From Epiperipatus broadwayi (taxonomy: Eukaryota; Onychophora; Udeonychophora; Euonychophora; Peripatidae): a stretch of DNA of 64,000 bases. The stretch is from NCBI GenBank assembly GCA_028023455.1, contig JAQFVV010000112.1:3194001-3258000 (forward strand). Reading direction: 5' to 3'. The notes beneath the pieces are model-generated. The model ran no database searches, was not told where the DNA came from, and saw nothing but the letters and a program-made list of their open reading frames with translations. The translations under genes and the position numbers were made by a program. Shown here piece by piece: positions 1 through 10,897 of this stretch (positions are counted from its first letter, which is position 1; each line of letters starts with the position of its first letter).

Positions 1-659
1 ATTAACTGAATACTTATATAGTTATTGCTAGGCCTTAATACTACTGATTTATGAATAAATACATCAATTATATTTTACATATTCTCACACATATATAAGA
101 TGTTCCTACATATACAAATCAATACTTGGAAGTTAGTGACATCGAATCTTGGCATAGCTGATAAAAAAAGATCCCCTGAAAATGGTCCTGTGAATGTTTT
201 TACACTGATATTTTACAATTTAAAAGCTAATTATTATATAACATCTTATAATCTCAATTAAGTAATGAGCTAATAAAGGATGTTTAAATACTCCCATTCA
301 TAATATTATAAGATATAGCTATTTCTTTTTTGTCTTCGACATCTAACTTTGTAATAATTGCACAATTCTAGTAAACAAAATGAGGAATTTGAGTAAAGTA
401 AAATATTTTATCCTGATTAAATTTGTTTTTATCAATATAAATTCCCTAAAATATTCTATACATTAAGTATTGCTATACAGTAAACATTATTATTAAAATC
501 TGATCATACCCCTAATAGATCGATCATAATGCATGGAACATAATTTTCAAAATTAACAAATATAAAATTACATAATCAAGTGAATTTCACAAACAAAATA
601 TAATAAATTATGTAAATAATAAAACATAATATGCAAATATTTAATATCTTTTCATAAAA
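1..659. other. AT-rich DNA, nothing recognised
   Basis: No open frame, repeat family, tRNA-like box or TIR was recognised on either strand. The composition matches the bulk of the window. Confidence 0.6.
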
Positions 660-857
660 ATGAATACATGTGAAAAAAAAAAAAAAACAACAGAAACAAA
701 TAATTTAGCTGATGTAAATGAATCTGAAAAAAAGTCACATGATAAAACCAAGATAAAGTTTGGTCTAACCAGAATCCTGAATATAGAACATTATTCAAAG
801 ATTCTATTCAGTCACAACAAGAACAATCAATACTATGATAAGTCTTCTACAATGTAA
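660..857 (+). CDS. Doubtful 65-codon ORF with an eh1-like motif
   Basis: This short open frame starts MNTCEKKKK, where the lysine run comes from an A-tract, and then becomes more complex. The segment KIKFGLTRIL resembles the engrailed-homology-1 pattern FxIxxIL, with Leu in place of the first Ile. In the homeobox and Fox families that pattern binds Groucho/TLE co-repressors. No homeodomain, signal peptide or membrane segment is present and the product is far shorter than any such protein. If real it would be a first coding exon; no good splice donor was found before the stop. The surroundings are CpG-poor, which argues against a promoter-proximal exon. A chance ORF is the more likely explanation. 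Confidence 0.1.
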   Translation: MNTCEKKKKTTETNNLADVNESEKKSHDKTKIKFGLTRILNIEHYSKILFSHNKNNQYYDKSSTM

Positions 858-1619
858 ATATAATAAGAATGAGCAATCATTGAATATCTGCGAGTAATAA
901 TATATTTTTAGACAGAGACGATTATGACTAAATCACATATTTAATATGTTTATATATCTAATTATTGAAAACTGTAGTCAATCAATAACAATAGAATTTG
1001 CAATAGTCAAATCATTTACAAAAATAAAAAATATCAGAAGATCAAGCCAAAGAAAACATATTCATATAAGTGATAAACAATAAAAGATCCTAATTAAAAT
1101 TAAAAAATTCCAACTTTAATTATAGTTATATTTTTAATTTATGGGTTTACACAAATTATTGAAGTGGTAGTATTTAAAATGCAATTCAGTCAAAAAGAAA
1201 TCATCTTAAATATAAAATATTATTCTATGATAAGCATTTATTCACTTCCAAAGAAAATATTAATTTATTTAAACTTTAAATAATAAATAGCCAAGCAATG
1301 CTTTCAACCTGGAAAGTCATATCAAAACTAGAAGGTCATATTCACAGGGTTCAAACTCAGCATCTGACTATTATTGAAAGAAAATACATTCTTATTTATG
1401 CTTAAGATTTTCTATAAACTAAACAAATAAGTTCAATGTGTTTCAGATGAGCATTGCATTTAAAATTTTTTTATTACATTTAACATTGAGTTTTGCTACA
1501 AACATCTTTTAATTTGGAAGGATTAACCTAAATATTGACTATAATGTGAATACGGCTTCAAATAGTTGAAAGCATGGTTAACATTGCAGAATATTATAAA
1601 TAATAATCTATTAAACACA
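858..1619. other. AT-rich DNA with one tRNA B-box-like site
   Basis: Mostly unstructured AT-rich sequence. Around 1346-1363 the string CAGGGTTCAAACTC resembles a polymerase III B box (GGTTCRANTCC), as found in tRNA-derived SINE heads. No clear A box lies at the expected distance upstream. It may be a SINE scrap. Confidence 0.25.
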
Positions 1620-2505
1620 GAAAATGTATTTTATATTAAATAATATCTATTATAAAAATGCTTTTATTTAATTTGGGCCACAATTTTGATTGGTGTATTT
1701 AACTTGAAATATAAGTTTGTATGAAGGGGGGGGGGGAGAGCATCATAAAATTAAATTAATTCAATTATTAATTTTAAAAATAGTGATTGAATTAATTTAT
1801 TTATGGATGCTTCCTCTCTTCTTTTATTTCAAGTTAAATATACCAACCCAAATTGTGATCCCAAAAAAAAAAAAAAAAGTTTTTAATGCAATATTCCTTA
1901 AATTAAATAAAAGAACTTTTTTATATATGATATTTAATTTTTTTTAGTAATCTGATATTTTGCAAAAGTCTTTCTGCAACTATTTGTATTCAAATTTACA
2001 GACTAAGAATATAACCAATGTCACCATACTTCTAATTTTTAAAATGAAATTCATGCATGTTAAAAATCATTTACAAGACTTATATTTTGTTTATGAAGGT
2101 AGTGTTTTTAAAAATGCAATTTTTAGTTTAACAATAAAAAGAAATTAAAATTTTATTCCTCATTTTTTTTCTATTTTAATTAAATGTAATTCATTTTTTA
2201 GTGAATATTCAATTTTAGCATATTTTTAAATATATATACTGCTATCTAGTCTGCAATATTGAAAACTTACCAAACCCATATTACATATTTTGAAATTTGT
2301 TTCACCAACTCTGTTAGACTGAGCAAATGGCTGGAGAACCCTATAAAATATTTCAGGGTCATATTACATTGTCATTAATACCTAGCATGTGTACAAAATT
2401 TGAAGGAAATACATTTTATATAAGCATGTTAAAAGTCAATTATAAGATTTGACCCAAACAAACAAACAGAATTTTTACGTTAAATAAAGCATTTAAAAAA
2501 CAAAG
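1620..2505 (+). repeat. Fold-back-headed dispersed repeat, copy 1
   Basis: This unit recurs in the same orientation near 3870, 4985 and 24410. It begins with an inverted repeat: 1635-1712 pairs with 1828-1930 around TTTAACTTGAAAT and its reverse complement. About 550 bp of non-palindromic sequence follows. It ends near 2450-2500 in GACCCAAACAAACAAACAG. The motif of a short AAATTTGAAG-type string followed by an ACAAACAAAC tail resembles 3' ends of RTE-type non-LTR elements, so a non-autonomous retroelement is plausible. The two short ORFs inside (1717-1947, 1960-2148) are repeat sequence read through and are not genes. Confidence 0.6.
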
Positions 2506-3066
2506 CATTACACATTTTTATATTTTTTGCACAACCCAAACTGTATGTTGTTTCTTTTAAACATACAATTACAGATACTTAAAAAATGGATATGACTCTC
2601 CAAGGTGCATTTTCATATGAACTAAGTACTAACAGGTTGTCCAAGTTATCATACAAATTATTATCCATTGTCAATATTTTCCACATATCTAATGATAATT
2701 ATATCTATTCATTCTACCATATTAGCCTACAATTATAATAACCAGTTAGTTATAAATGCAAAATAATAAACTGAATACTTAGAAATAAAGTGATGTAATT
2801 TTTTTTCACAATTAAGTAAGCATTTATAATATAAATTATATTTAATGTCAATACGTCACAAAAAATTTATACAATCTATACTATAGTACTTATTTGATTT
2901 TCTAATTTAATTAGTGAACTTTTAACATGCTGCTGGTGAAAATAATATAAACATGTTTTGAATTAATTGTTGCTTTAAAGTAAGTAAAATCTTTATATAT
3001 AAAAACTTTGACCACATTGTCAAAATTATTTTTAGTAATAAAATAATCTTCTTCATAAAACATTAT
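2506..3066. other. AT-rich DNA, nothing recognised
   Basis: No repeat boundary, ORF or regulatory motif stands out. Confidence 0.5.
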
Positions 3067-3520
3067 TTAATTCAAAATAATACAAAATGTATATAGAAAC
3101 AAGCTTTATTTAATACCAACAGTATAGTATGCTTAGCATGCTTTTGTCTTCCTGGTAGTCATATTTATAGCAATAGTTGTCTGATGATCTGCCAGCCTTG
3201 TTTGTTCTGAAAGAAACAATGCTAAATATAAATAAAGTTAAGAAGGCATGGCATATTGCCAACAACATACACACAATAAATAAAAAAAGAATTCTGCATC
3301 TCCCTTTCAAGTGGCTCATTTAAATGAACTTATTTACATCCTTAATTCAAATTTTACATAAATTCTCTACTTTGTTTATTCTTTGATAAATATTACAAAC
3401 TTCTCTGACAACTATTGGTCTGAATATGACTATCAGGCAATTGAAAGCATGCTAAAGCACACCATATTGTTGGGATTAAATAAAGCTTTACTCTATATAC
3501 ATTTTGCAGATATTTATTTT
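3067..3520. repeat. Inverted pair of segments with conserved frame and polyA signal
   Basis: Sequence read leftward on the minus strand from about 3192 to 3067 matches sequence read rightward on the plus strand from about 3396 to 3520. Both copies share CTGACAACTATTG, AGCATGCTAA, ATTAAATAAAGCTT and TATATACATTTTG. In the shared frame both read SDNY followed three residues later by YDYQ. The minus copy has a good 3' splice-site look (TTTCTTTCAG, 3216-3207), a short frame ending at 3110, and AATAAA at 3110-3105. That could be a terminal exon, but the inverted duplicate makes a repeat or an inverted retrocopy pair at least as likely. The 69-codon minus frame through 3319 adds a hydrophobic N-terminal part from the presumed intron side. 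Confidence 0.45.
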
Positions 3521-3869
3521 GAATTACACTATCCCGAGAAAAATTTATTAAAATTTTGAAGTTACATTAAAACATTATTTAATGCATTCTATAAATTTTA
3601 TCTTTTAAATTTTAAAAAAATATATAGCTTTTTAAAATTATTATTTATAAATTAATAAATTAGATTTCACAACTGAATTGAATTAATAAAGTAATCTTCA
3701 AAATTAAATAATAATAATTGAATTGCTTTATTTACCAGGAGTTCATAAACAGTTTGAAAACTAGTAACACTGAGATTGAATACCATTCGTGTGCCTTAGG
3801 AAAAGACTCTATCACTTAATGACCATCTCAAGCCTCAAAAAAAAATAAAAAAAATTAACAAAGTAGACT
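3521..3869. other. AT-rich DNA, nothing recognised
   Basis: No recognisable feature between the inverted pair and the next repeat copy. Confidence 0.5.
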
Positions 3870-4785
3870 TCAAAATTAATAATATAAATAAAAATATTTT
3901 ACTAAAAAAACATTATTTAATTTGATGAGTAATATACTAAAAACCAAAAGTTTTTTTTTCCACTCATGATTTGGATTGTTATATGTAAGTTGAAAAAAGA
4001 ACCTGAGATATTTGTAAATTAATTATATTTGTAAATTAATTAATTTATTCATTATTTTAAAAACTAATGGTTGAATTAATTGATTTATGGATGTCCATAC
4101 TTTTATTTTAATATATAGCATATGAAAATTGTGGTTGAAGTAAAAAAATACTTTTGGTTTTTAGTGCATTACTCTCCAAATTAAATAAAAGTGTTTTTAT
4201 AAAATATTTTTTTATATATTATTTTTTTAATACTTCACTATTTTTCAAGTGACTTTTTATAACCATTTATATTTAAATTTAAAAACTAAAAATCTAAACA
4301 ATGTCAACATATTTCCAATATTTGAAATGAAATTCACTTATTTTAAAAATTGATCACAAGACTTTTGTGTTTATGAAGGTGGCTTTAAAAAGAAGCAAAT
4401 TTTATGTAACACTCATGAAAATTAAAATTTGATCCTTTATTTCTTTTTCTTTTTATTTTAATTAACTGAGAATACTTTTTATTGAATTAATCATAAATTC
4501 AATGTAAGCATATTTAAAAACATATATACCACCATCTATTGCAAATCACGAAATATTTACTAAACCAATTCCAATGTAGTTTAAAGTGCAACCTTCTAAC
4601 ATTATTAGGCTAGACAACTGGCTGGATTACCCTGAAATATTATATTATCATTGATCTCTGACATGTGTTCAAAATTTGAAGAAAATCCATTTGATAGAGA
4701 TATGTTGAAAATTGGTTATAAGATTTGATCCAAAGAAACAACAGAATTTCTAACTTAAATAAAAGTATTTAATTTTATATGTATG
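3870..4785 (+). repeat. Fold-back-headed dispersed repeat, copy 2
   Basis: This is the best-preserved copy of the 5' fold-back. The left arm 3873-4000 and right arm 4100-4235 pair over roughly 130 bases, both carrying CTTTTGGTTTTTAGT in opposite senses. The body and tail (4560-4775) align by eye with the copies near 1620, 4985 and 24410 and end in a diverged version of the ACAAACAAAC tail. Confidence 0.6.
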
Positions 4786-4984
4786 CTAAAAGGAAGTCAC
4801 CTTGACAACAGTTTGAAATTGTTAATTGTTATTGAGATTGAGATTTCAAAGTGTTGACTGGTTTTTAATGGTATATATATGTAATTTTTATAATAAACAC
4901 TTTTATTTACTGTACACTAAAAATAACTAAAATAATTGTTCTCTTCAACCATAATTAGGTTTTTAAAATTAATTTGAAGTTAAA

Positions 4985-5775
4985 GCATGGATTTGTCCAG
5001 AAATTAATTAATTCAGCCATTAATTGTAAAAATTTGCAACTAAATTAATTAACTTCTAAATATGTCAGATTTTTATTTTAAGTTAAATATGAATATCCCA
5101 CTTGTGGTTGAAGAAAAAAAATTGTCTGAATTTTTGGTGGACAGTAAATAAGTGGACTTATTATAATATATATATAAAATTAACTTTTTAGTATTTACAA
5201 AGTAAATAAAAGTATTTATTATAAAATATTATATATATATTGTGTTTAACTATTTAATATTGGGATTTTTTTGTAATTATTTCAATTTTAATTAAAACAA
5301 AGAACAAAAACTTAGCACTATTTGTGTAATATTTTTTTTAAAAAATTACACATTAATAATAGCTTCCAATATTGTTTTGTTTATGAAAAAAAGCATTAAA
5401 AAACTTTTACAATCAATTAAAATTTAAAGCAATTTTTTTCAGTCAAAAGAAATCAAGATTTGTTTTTACACTTTTTATTTACATTTTCTTTTTTTTTTTT
5501 TTTAAAAAAAAAACCATCCTCTCATGCATATCACTAAAAACTTAACCTCAACACATTTGAAATTCAGTCTGCCAACTCCAACTACAGTAATCAAATGAAG
5601 GACTGTCCTAAAATATTTTGTCATATTGAATTATCATTGATTTTTAGCACCTATACAGAATTTGAAGGAAGTTCATTTGATAGAAGTATGTTAAAACTGG
5701 ATTATAAAATTAATCCTAAACAGACAAACAAATAAATAGAGTTTTTAACTTAAATAAAAATGTTTAAAAATAGTT
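4985..5775 (+). repeat. Fold-back-headed dispersed repeat, copy 3
   Basis: Same orientation as copies 1 and 2. The body is recognisable from about 5270 and the tail AAACAGACAAACAAATAAAT lies at 5717-5736. The 5' fold-back is weaker than in copy 2. An internal junction of 15 T followed by 10 A lies at 5489-5513. Confidence 0.5.
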
Positions 5776-7538
5776 TATTAATCTGCTTTCAAAATTATAC
5801 ATTTTCTACATAAAATATTCACTTAAATTCTTATACTAAAATGAATGTTAATCTCCAATTTGTTTATTTTCATCTGAATTTATGATTGTCTATAGTCTTT
5901 TTTTTTTTTTTGTCAAAACCTATATTATTTATGAATTAATACTTAAAAATTTTAAAAATGAAACAATAAAAATACGCACAACTGTTTATAATAAAAAACA
6001 ATGTAAATGCATAAACATGTGGTAAACTAGCTTGAAATATGCATTTTTGTAATAAAACAAAAATAAATAAGATTTTTGTGAACTATTTCTTTAGGTTAAG
6101 AATATAAAATATTTTAAAATTAATACAGTGAAAAATTTAAAAGTTAAGAGTGAAAAAGATAAAAATTTAATGATTTTTTAAAGTTTTATAATGAAATGGG
6201 GGAATATGAACACTTTTAAAACAACTTTTATTAAAATGGGAAATAATTAGCTTAAATAAATAAACACTCAAAAATTAAAGATAAGACTAAAAAATAAAAA
6301 TGCATTAAAAAGTAAAAAAAAAATATTTTTCTTCAGTTTACACAGAATTTTTGATATTATGTGACCAAAAGTAAAACATGAGATGGTCTTAATTACATTT
6401 TTTAAACATTTTGTGAGCTTCCTATAAAGCAAAAATTACAGTTTAATGTTATTCACCCACACTTTTGTTTTTACTTACATAATAACAAAAATGGATCTGT
6501 ATATACATATATATATATATATAATAGTGCTTTTTTATTTTATCTTTTAATGTATTTATGTAAACAAATTTTGTAAATATGTTTTACTTTCTAATTTGTA
6601 ATTTTATATAGTGCCAGAAATTAGGAATGAAGAAAGTTTAAATATAATTTAACACTACTAGATGGCATTACTAAAATGAGTACTGAATCCTATATAAAAT
6701 AAAAAATTAAATTTTTCATTAATTTTTTGCTAAAATTGTCTACAAACTCTAAAAAAAGTATCATCATCTGGAATAGATGTGTATAAAGTTTTAACTAGAT
6801 CAGAAATTGAAAATGAGGGAAAATTGAATTACAAGATTTTATCCAACAGACAATAAAACTGAGTAAGTAAAACAAAAATGCATAATAAAAATAATACATG
6901 GATTTACTTAATGGGGCATATAAAGATTTTAGAAGGGAAAGAATGTTTATTGTTGCTAATAAGTTTTTGGCATATAACTTATATACAGAAGCCATTTCAC
7001 ACCATATTATCATCGATAATAATAAAATAACAAAAAACAGTTGCCTAAATTTTAAAATTATTAAATTATACATATTTAAACTATTATTTTTGTTGTTATA
7101 TTATTTATTACATCACAAACAAGCAGTATAATGGAAAGTATTTAAACTTTTTTGAAAATCTATATTATAATTTATTTCAAATAATATCCCAAACAATTCT
7201 ATTTCTCTTATGATTTTTTCAATATATAATTCTTTTCCTTTAATTTATTATTACACATCATCATTACCAGCTCTATTCTTCCAAATACTCCATCCCTAAT
7301 TTTTCTATTTCACTTTTCAAATACGTTCAATCTTATGTTCTCTAATTGTTCACATTTCTGTTTCATATAGAGCAACTGCCTGAACAAAAGATTTACTAAG
7401 CCTTTTTAAAATAAAATTCTTATTACAATTTTCAATTAACATTGTTATTTTTATTTGTATTTACAATTTTTATAATTTCATACAGTTTGGCATGGTAGTT
7501 GATTAAATTTTAATATTAGTTTTTATCTAAATCTTATA
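5776..7538. other. AT-rich DNA, nothing firm
   Basis: Contains a short TA microsatellite near 6505-6523 and a CTAGATGGCATTA string at 6658, which resembles the ends of fold-back elements elsewhere in the window. The overlapping ORFs at 6795-7131 lie on opposite strands, have no recognisable domain, and are treated as chance. Confidence 0.5.
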
Positions 7539-7601
7539 AATAATAATAATAATAATAATAATAATAGTAGTAATAGTAGAAGTAGTAGTAGTAGTAGTAG
7601 C

Positions 7602-7633
<32 letters not shown>

Positions 7634-7665
7634 CAGTAGCAGTAGTAGTAGTAGTAGTAGTAGTA

Positions 7666-7729
<64 letters not shown>

Positions 7730-7752
7730 CAACAACAACATCAACAACAATA
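7539..7752. repeat. Compound trinucleotide microsatellite (TAA/TAG/CAA)
   Basis: About 210 bp of TAA units passes into TAG/CAG-type units, returns to TAA, and ends in AAC units. Read on the minus strand it gives a run of leucines (ORF 7523-7810), which is an artefact of the repeat. Confidence 0.95.
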
Positions 7753-8278
7753 GAATTAATTCCTCAATCCTCCACCTCCTTGATCTCTCAAACAATTTTC
7801 TATATGACATTCTACAGATTTAATTTTTCTGACAAATTTATTCTTGTTCTCTTTTAGTATGATATCATCAATTAAACTAGTTCTGTGGGGCTTACTGCAG
7901 TTATCAAGAGACAGACTCTAAAGCTCAAAGTCCACAGATTGCTATTCCAGCTATGTTTCTTCTGGTTCTCAAACTCCTTATGAACTACGAAGTGATAAAT
8001 CATTTGATTATTATTTTTTCAATAAAACTGGCCACAAACTTCTCCATTTTCTATATTCTATATATCAAAGCCTTATCTATTTAAAAATTCATTTTATTAT
8101 TTTATGCTCCATCTGTACTTTTATGGTGTGAGAATAAATATTGTTAAAATAGAATCAGGTGACAATGTTCTATTAAAAATGGCAGTCAAGTTGCTTTATT
8201 GTAGTAACCCATTGTTTGCTATCCAAATCTGTCTTAAGATATAATATTCTTAAAAAATTATATATGAGTTAAATATTA
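7753..8278. other. AT-rich DNA, nothing recognised
   Basis: No open frame or repeat relationship recognised. The last 11 bases, 8268-8278, are the left target duplication of the next element. Confidence 0.5.
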
Positions 8279-8540
8279 TAAACAACTAAAACCCATGATC
8301 ATCATTTTTTATGCTTACCCAAGCTGTTTACACAGAAGCAAAACTATCCATACAGTAATGCCACTCCTTGCAAGCCAGAGTAATCAATGGATGCAGATAG
8401 ATTTGTGCATAAAATCATATCTAGTACCTACTCAGTGCAAACCAGAGTAATCAATGGATGCAGAAAGATTTGTGCATCCATTGATTACTCTGACTTGCAC
8501 TGAGTGGCATTACTGTATGAATAGTTTTCCCTTTGTGTGT
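8279..8540 (+). mobile_element. Hairpin element (family H1), flanked by an 11-bp repeat
   Basis: A one-sided leader containing CATGATCATC is followed by a near-palindrome. The arm with CCATACAGTAATGCCACTC pairs with GAGTGGCATTACTGTATG near 8501-8518. The flanks are GTTAAATATTA at 8268-8278 and again at 8541-8551, a probable target-site duplication. The other copies are at 12943, 15021 and 62141, all on the plus strand. No protein is encoded. Confidence 0.7.
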
Positions 8541-8889
8541 GTTAAATATTAACTAATAGAAAACATAGATGAAAATCATGATTACATTCCTCTATACAAG
8601 TTCATCTCACAATCATAGCAACACACTGATTGGCAGTTAACTACAACTATACTGGTTTAATATGATGCATTTTGGGTATTATAATGAGGGGTGTCTTTCT
8701 GATTTAAAACTAAACATGAAGCAAAGATAAATACTATGCATTATGTTAATATACCATAAAACCTAATAAAGCTTAAAAAATATTGTCATTATCACAAAAT
8801 AAATAAAATAAAAACAAACAAAAAAAATTGTTAACTCTTTAATTTATTCATAAATTACGAATTTTGAAAGATAAATTTAAATATTGATA
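8541..8889. other. AT-rich DNA, nothing recognised
   Basis: Apart from the right target duplication at its start, no structure was seen. Confidence 0.5.
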
Positions 8890-9345
8890 ATATATCATTA
8901 AGATATCACATTACCACTAGTTGCCACATTATTTTTGCTCCCATTTGGCTATTCATTATTATAATCTTATATTCTCACTATTTTTACACCATCTAGCGTA
9001 AGCTTTAATAATCAATAGATCCCAGCTGGTAGTGATGAATATACCCCTTTCAAGTTCTGTTCTATCCAAATATCTCCAGACTAGTTTCTAGCTTATGATT
9101 GCTAGAGAAAAAGTGCATTAGATCCAAAGGTCCAAGAATATAATGCAAAAAAATCCAAGAAGCTTCTTACTGATGAAAGCCATATGCTAGAAACTAGGGT
9201 TGAGATATTTGGATGGGTAGCCTTTAATAGGGATTTATAAACATAATCTTCTGACATCTACTGATTTTTGAAGCTTACACTAGATGGCACAAAATTAATG
9301 AGAATAGAAGATTGTGCTAATAAATATTGATATTTTAATGATGAC
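8890..9345. mobile_element. Fold-back element related to H1
   Basis: The arms near 8955-9025 and 9255-9320 are inverted copies: ACACCATCTAGCGTAAGCTT on the left faces AAGCTTACACTAGATGGCAC on the right. Outer parts (ATCATTAAGATATCA and TATTTTAATGATG) extend the arms. The internal phrase AGACTAGTTTCTAGCTTAT is shared with H1 copies, so this is a relative or ancestor. No target duplication was identified. Confidence 0.6.
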
Positions 9346-9660
9346 TTTATAGCATTCTCATAAAAATGTAGTATAAAAAATAATCAATTGGCTCTACTTC
9401 TTAAAGTTTGATCACCAAAACTGCCAGGACTCGATCTTAAAGACCATATACTCCAGAGTCCAACATTGTATCACTTGTGCTAAAAACAACTGAAGATTTG
9501 TGATAATTGGATAGAAGCTATAGTTATATGTTGATTGAATACCCTAGCTATTAGAGAGTTGCCTTAAATTTAATATTCATAAATCTATAGGTTATCAGTT
9601 CAATTCCTGCACTAAATGTCACTAATCAACCAAAATACACACAAAAGAGAGAAAAATAAA
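9346..9660 (+). other. Short AT-rich stretch with a tRNA-like SINE head candidate
   Basis: At about 9545-9620, TTAGAGAGTTGCC (A-box-like) is followed by CAGTTCAATTCCTGCAC (B-box-like). The spacing of roughly 45 bases is compatible with an internal polymerase III promoter. Base pairing for a real tRNA cloverleaf was not found, so a decayed tRNA-derived SINE is the most that can be claimed. Confidence 0.25.
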
Positions 9661-10088
9661 CAGATTTACTTGTATACACAAATAAATCCAAAAATACAAA
9701 TAAAGCTTTTAATTTGACTAGTTTGACTTTGTCTAAAAATTCTCAACAATGTTATATACATAAAAAAATAAGACCAACATATCATCATCATCAACCATTA
9801 TCAATCCACTGCAGGATGAAGGTCTCGCCAAGTTCAGTCCATCTTCTCCAATCTTTAGCTTCTCTTCTCCACACCACCCCTGCATACTTTCTTATTTTAT
9901 CCATCCATCTCACATGTGGTCACTTTCTGGATCTTTTACAATTCCTTGGAATCCAGTTTAAGACTTCAGATAAATCTATTTAGAAAAATATAAATAAAGT
10001 TTCTAATTTGATTACAATAAAGTTTGACTTTGTCTAAAAACGCTCAACAATGTTACGTATATAATGGAAATAAGACCAACATATAGTA
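9661..10088. repeat. Long direct repeats flanking a LINE fragment
   Basis: Segments 9661-9785 and 9967-10088 are direct repeats sharing TTTGACTTTGTCTAAAAA, CTCAACAATGTTA and AATAAGACCAACATAT, with scattered differences. The RTE 3' fragment lies exactly between them. Either a tandem duplication was split by the insertion, or this is an LTR-like pair; the divergence shows it is not recent. Confidence 0.6.
9779..9958 (-). pseudogene. RTE-type LINE, C-terminal end of the polyprotein
   Basis: Reading the minus strand from 9958 gives a continuous frame to a stop at 9791-9793, broken only by one TGA (CGA to TGA type change, as in a GRP motif). It includes RWMDKIRKYAGVVW, then WRRWTELGETFILQW and DNG-stop. 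This matches the pattern of the last 45-50 residues of RTE-clade reverse-transcriptase polyproteins (RW-D-I, W---A-DR--W, QW---G). After the stop comes a (TGA)n microsatellite tail, typical of RTE 3' ends. It is severely 5'-truncated and inactive. The plus-strand ORF 9714-9983 is its shadow. Confidence 0.8.
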
Positions 10089-10897
10089 TATAAAAAGTTT
10101 TACATGTGATAGTTCATGCTGCCAATAATCAAAGAGTTAAAATAATTTATATTTTATTTTTTTACTCTGTATTCATATGTTTTCAAATAATATATAAAAA
10201 ATATTATTATGCTCCCATCAAAGCAAATAAAATAAATATCAAACGATGCAGTAATTTAACTTTCAAATATTTATTTAAAATAATATCATAACATGAAATT
10301 CAAGTATACACCATTAACTGCATGTGTGTACAGTTTACATGCATCTATATGCACACACATATATGGGAATTTTTTTGAGAGACTTCTGAATAATTTTTCA
10401 TTTTTTTAATGAGTGTAGCAATATAATTATCAAATTATCCCAAATACATTGTAAAGAGATGCAATACTATTTTCATTGATGAGATATGACAGGAAATAGG
10501 ATGCATTGGTGAGCTTAGAAAAAAATTTTCTGCTGAAGAAATTTAAAAACATCTTCATAGAAATATCATATAAACAAAAATGAGCCTGCATGTCTCATAT
10601 GTGATCATATTTATGTTTCACAGAGTGATTTATATAGTCATCACAAAATTGATCTCTAGAACTACTTTTTTGTCTTTTTTAAGCTCTTGGACTACTGTAT
10701 GCATGTAATATAATAATTTTATTTCCTGAAAAATAATTTTGAAATAATAATTCATTAGAGTCTTTATAAATTTTTAATATATTACTATAAAAAAGTATCA
10801 CTCAAATGTTCTTAATTCAATTAGTAGCACTAGGGATTAATATATGAATATGCATTATTACTATTGTATTTATCTCTACTGTGTACAGATTACTATA
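10089..10897. other. AT-rich DNA, nothing recognised
   Basis: Contains a weak CA/TA stretch near 10340-10365 but no repeat family or gene evidence. Confidence 0.5.

Noticed and set aside
7523-7810. 95-codon ORF of mostly leucine on the minus strand
   Set aside because: It is a read-through of a TAA/TAG trinucleotide microsatellite.
9714-9983. 89-codon plus-strand ORF
   Set aside because: It is the antisense shadow of a minus-strand RTE C-terminal fragment.
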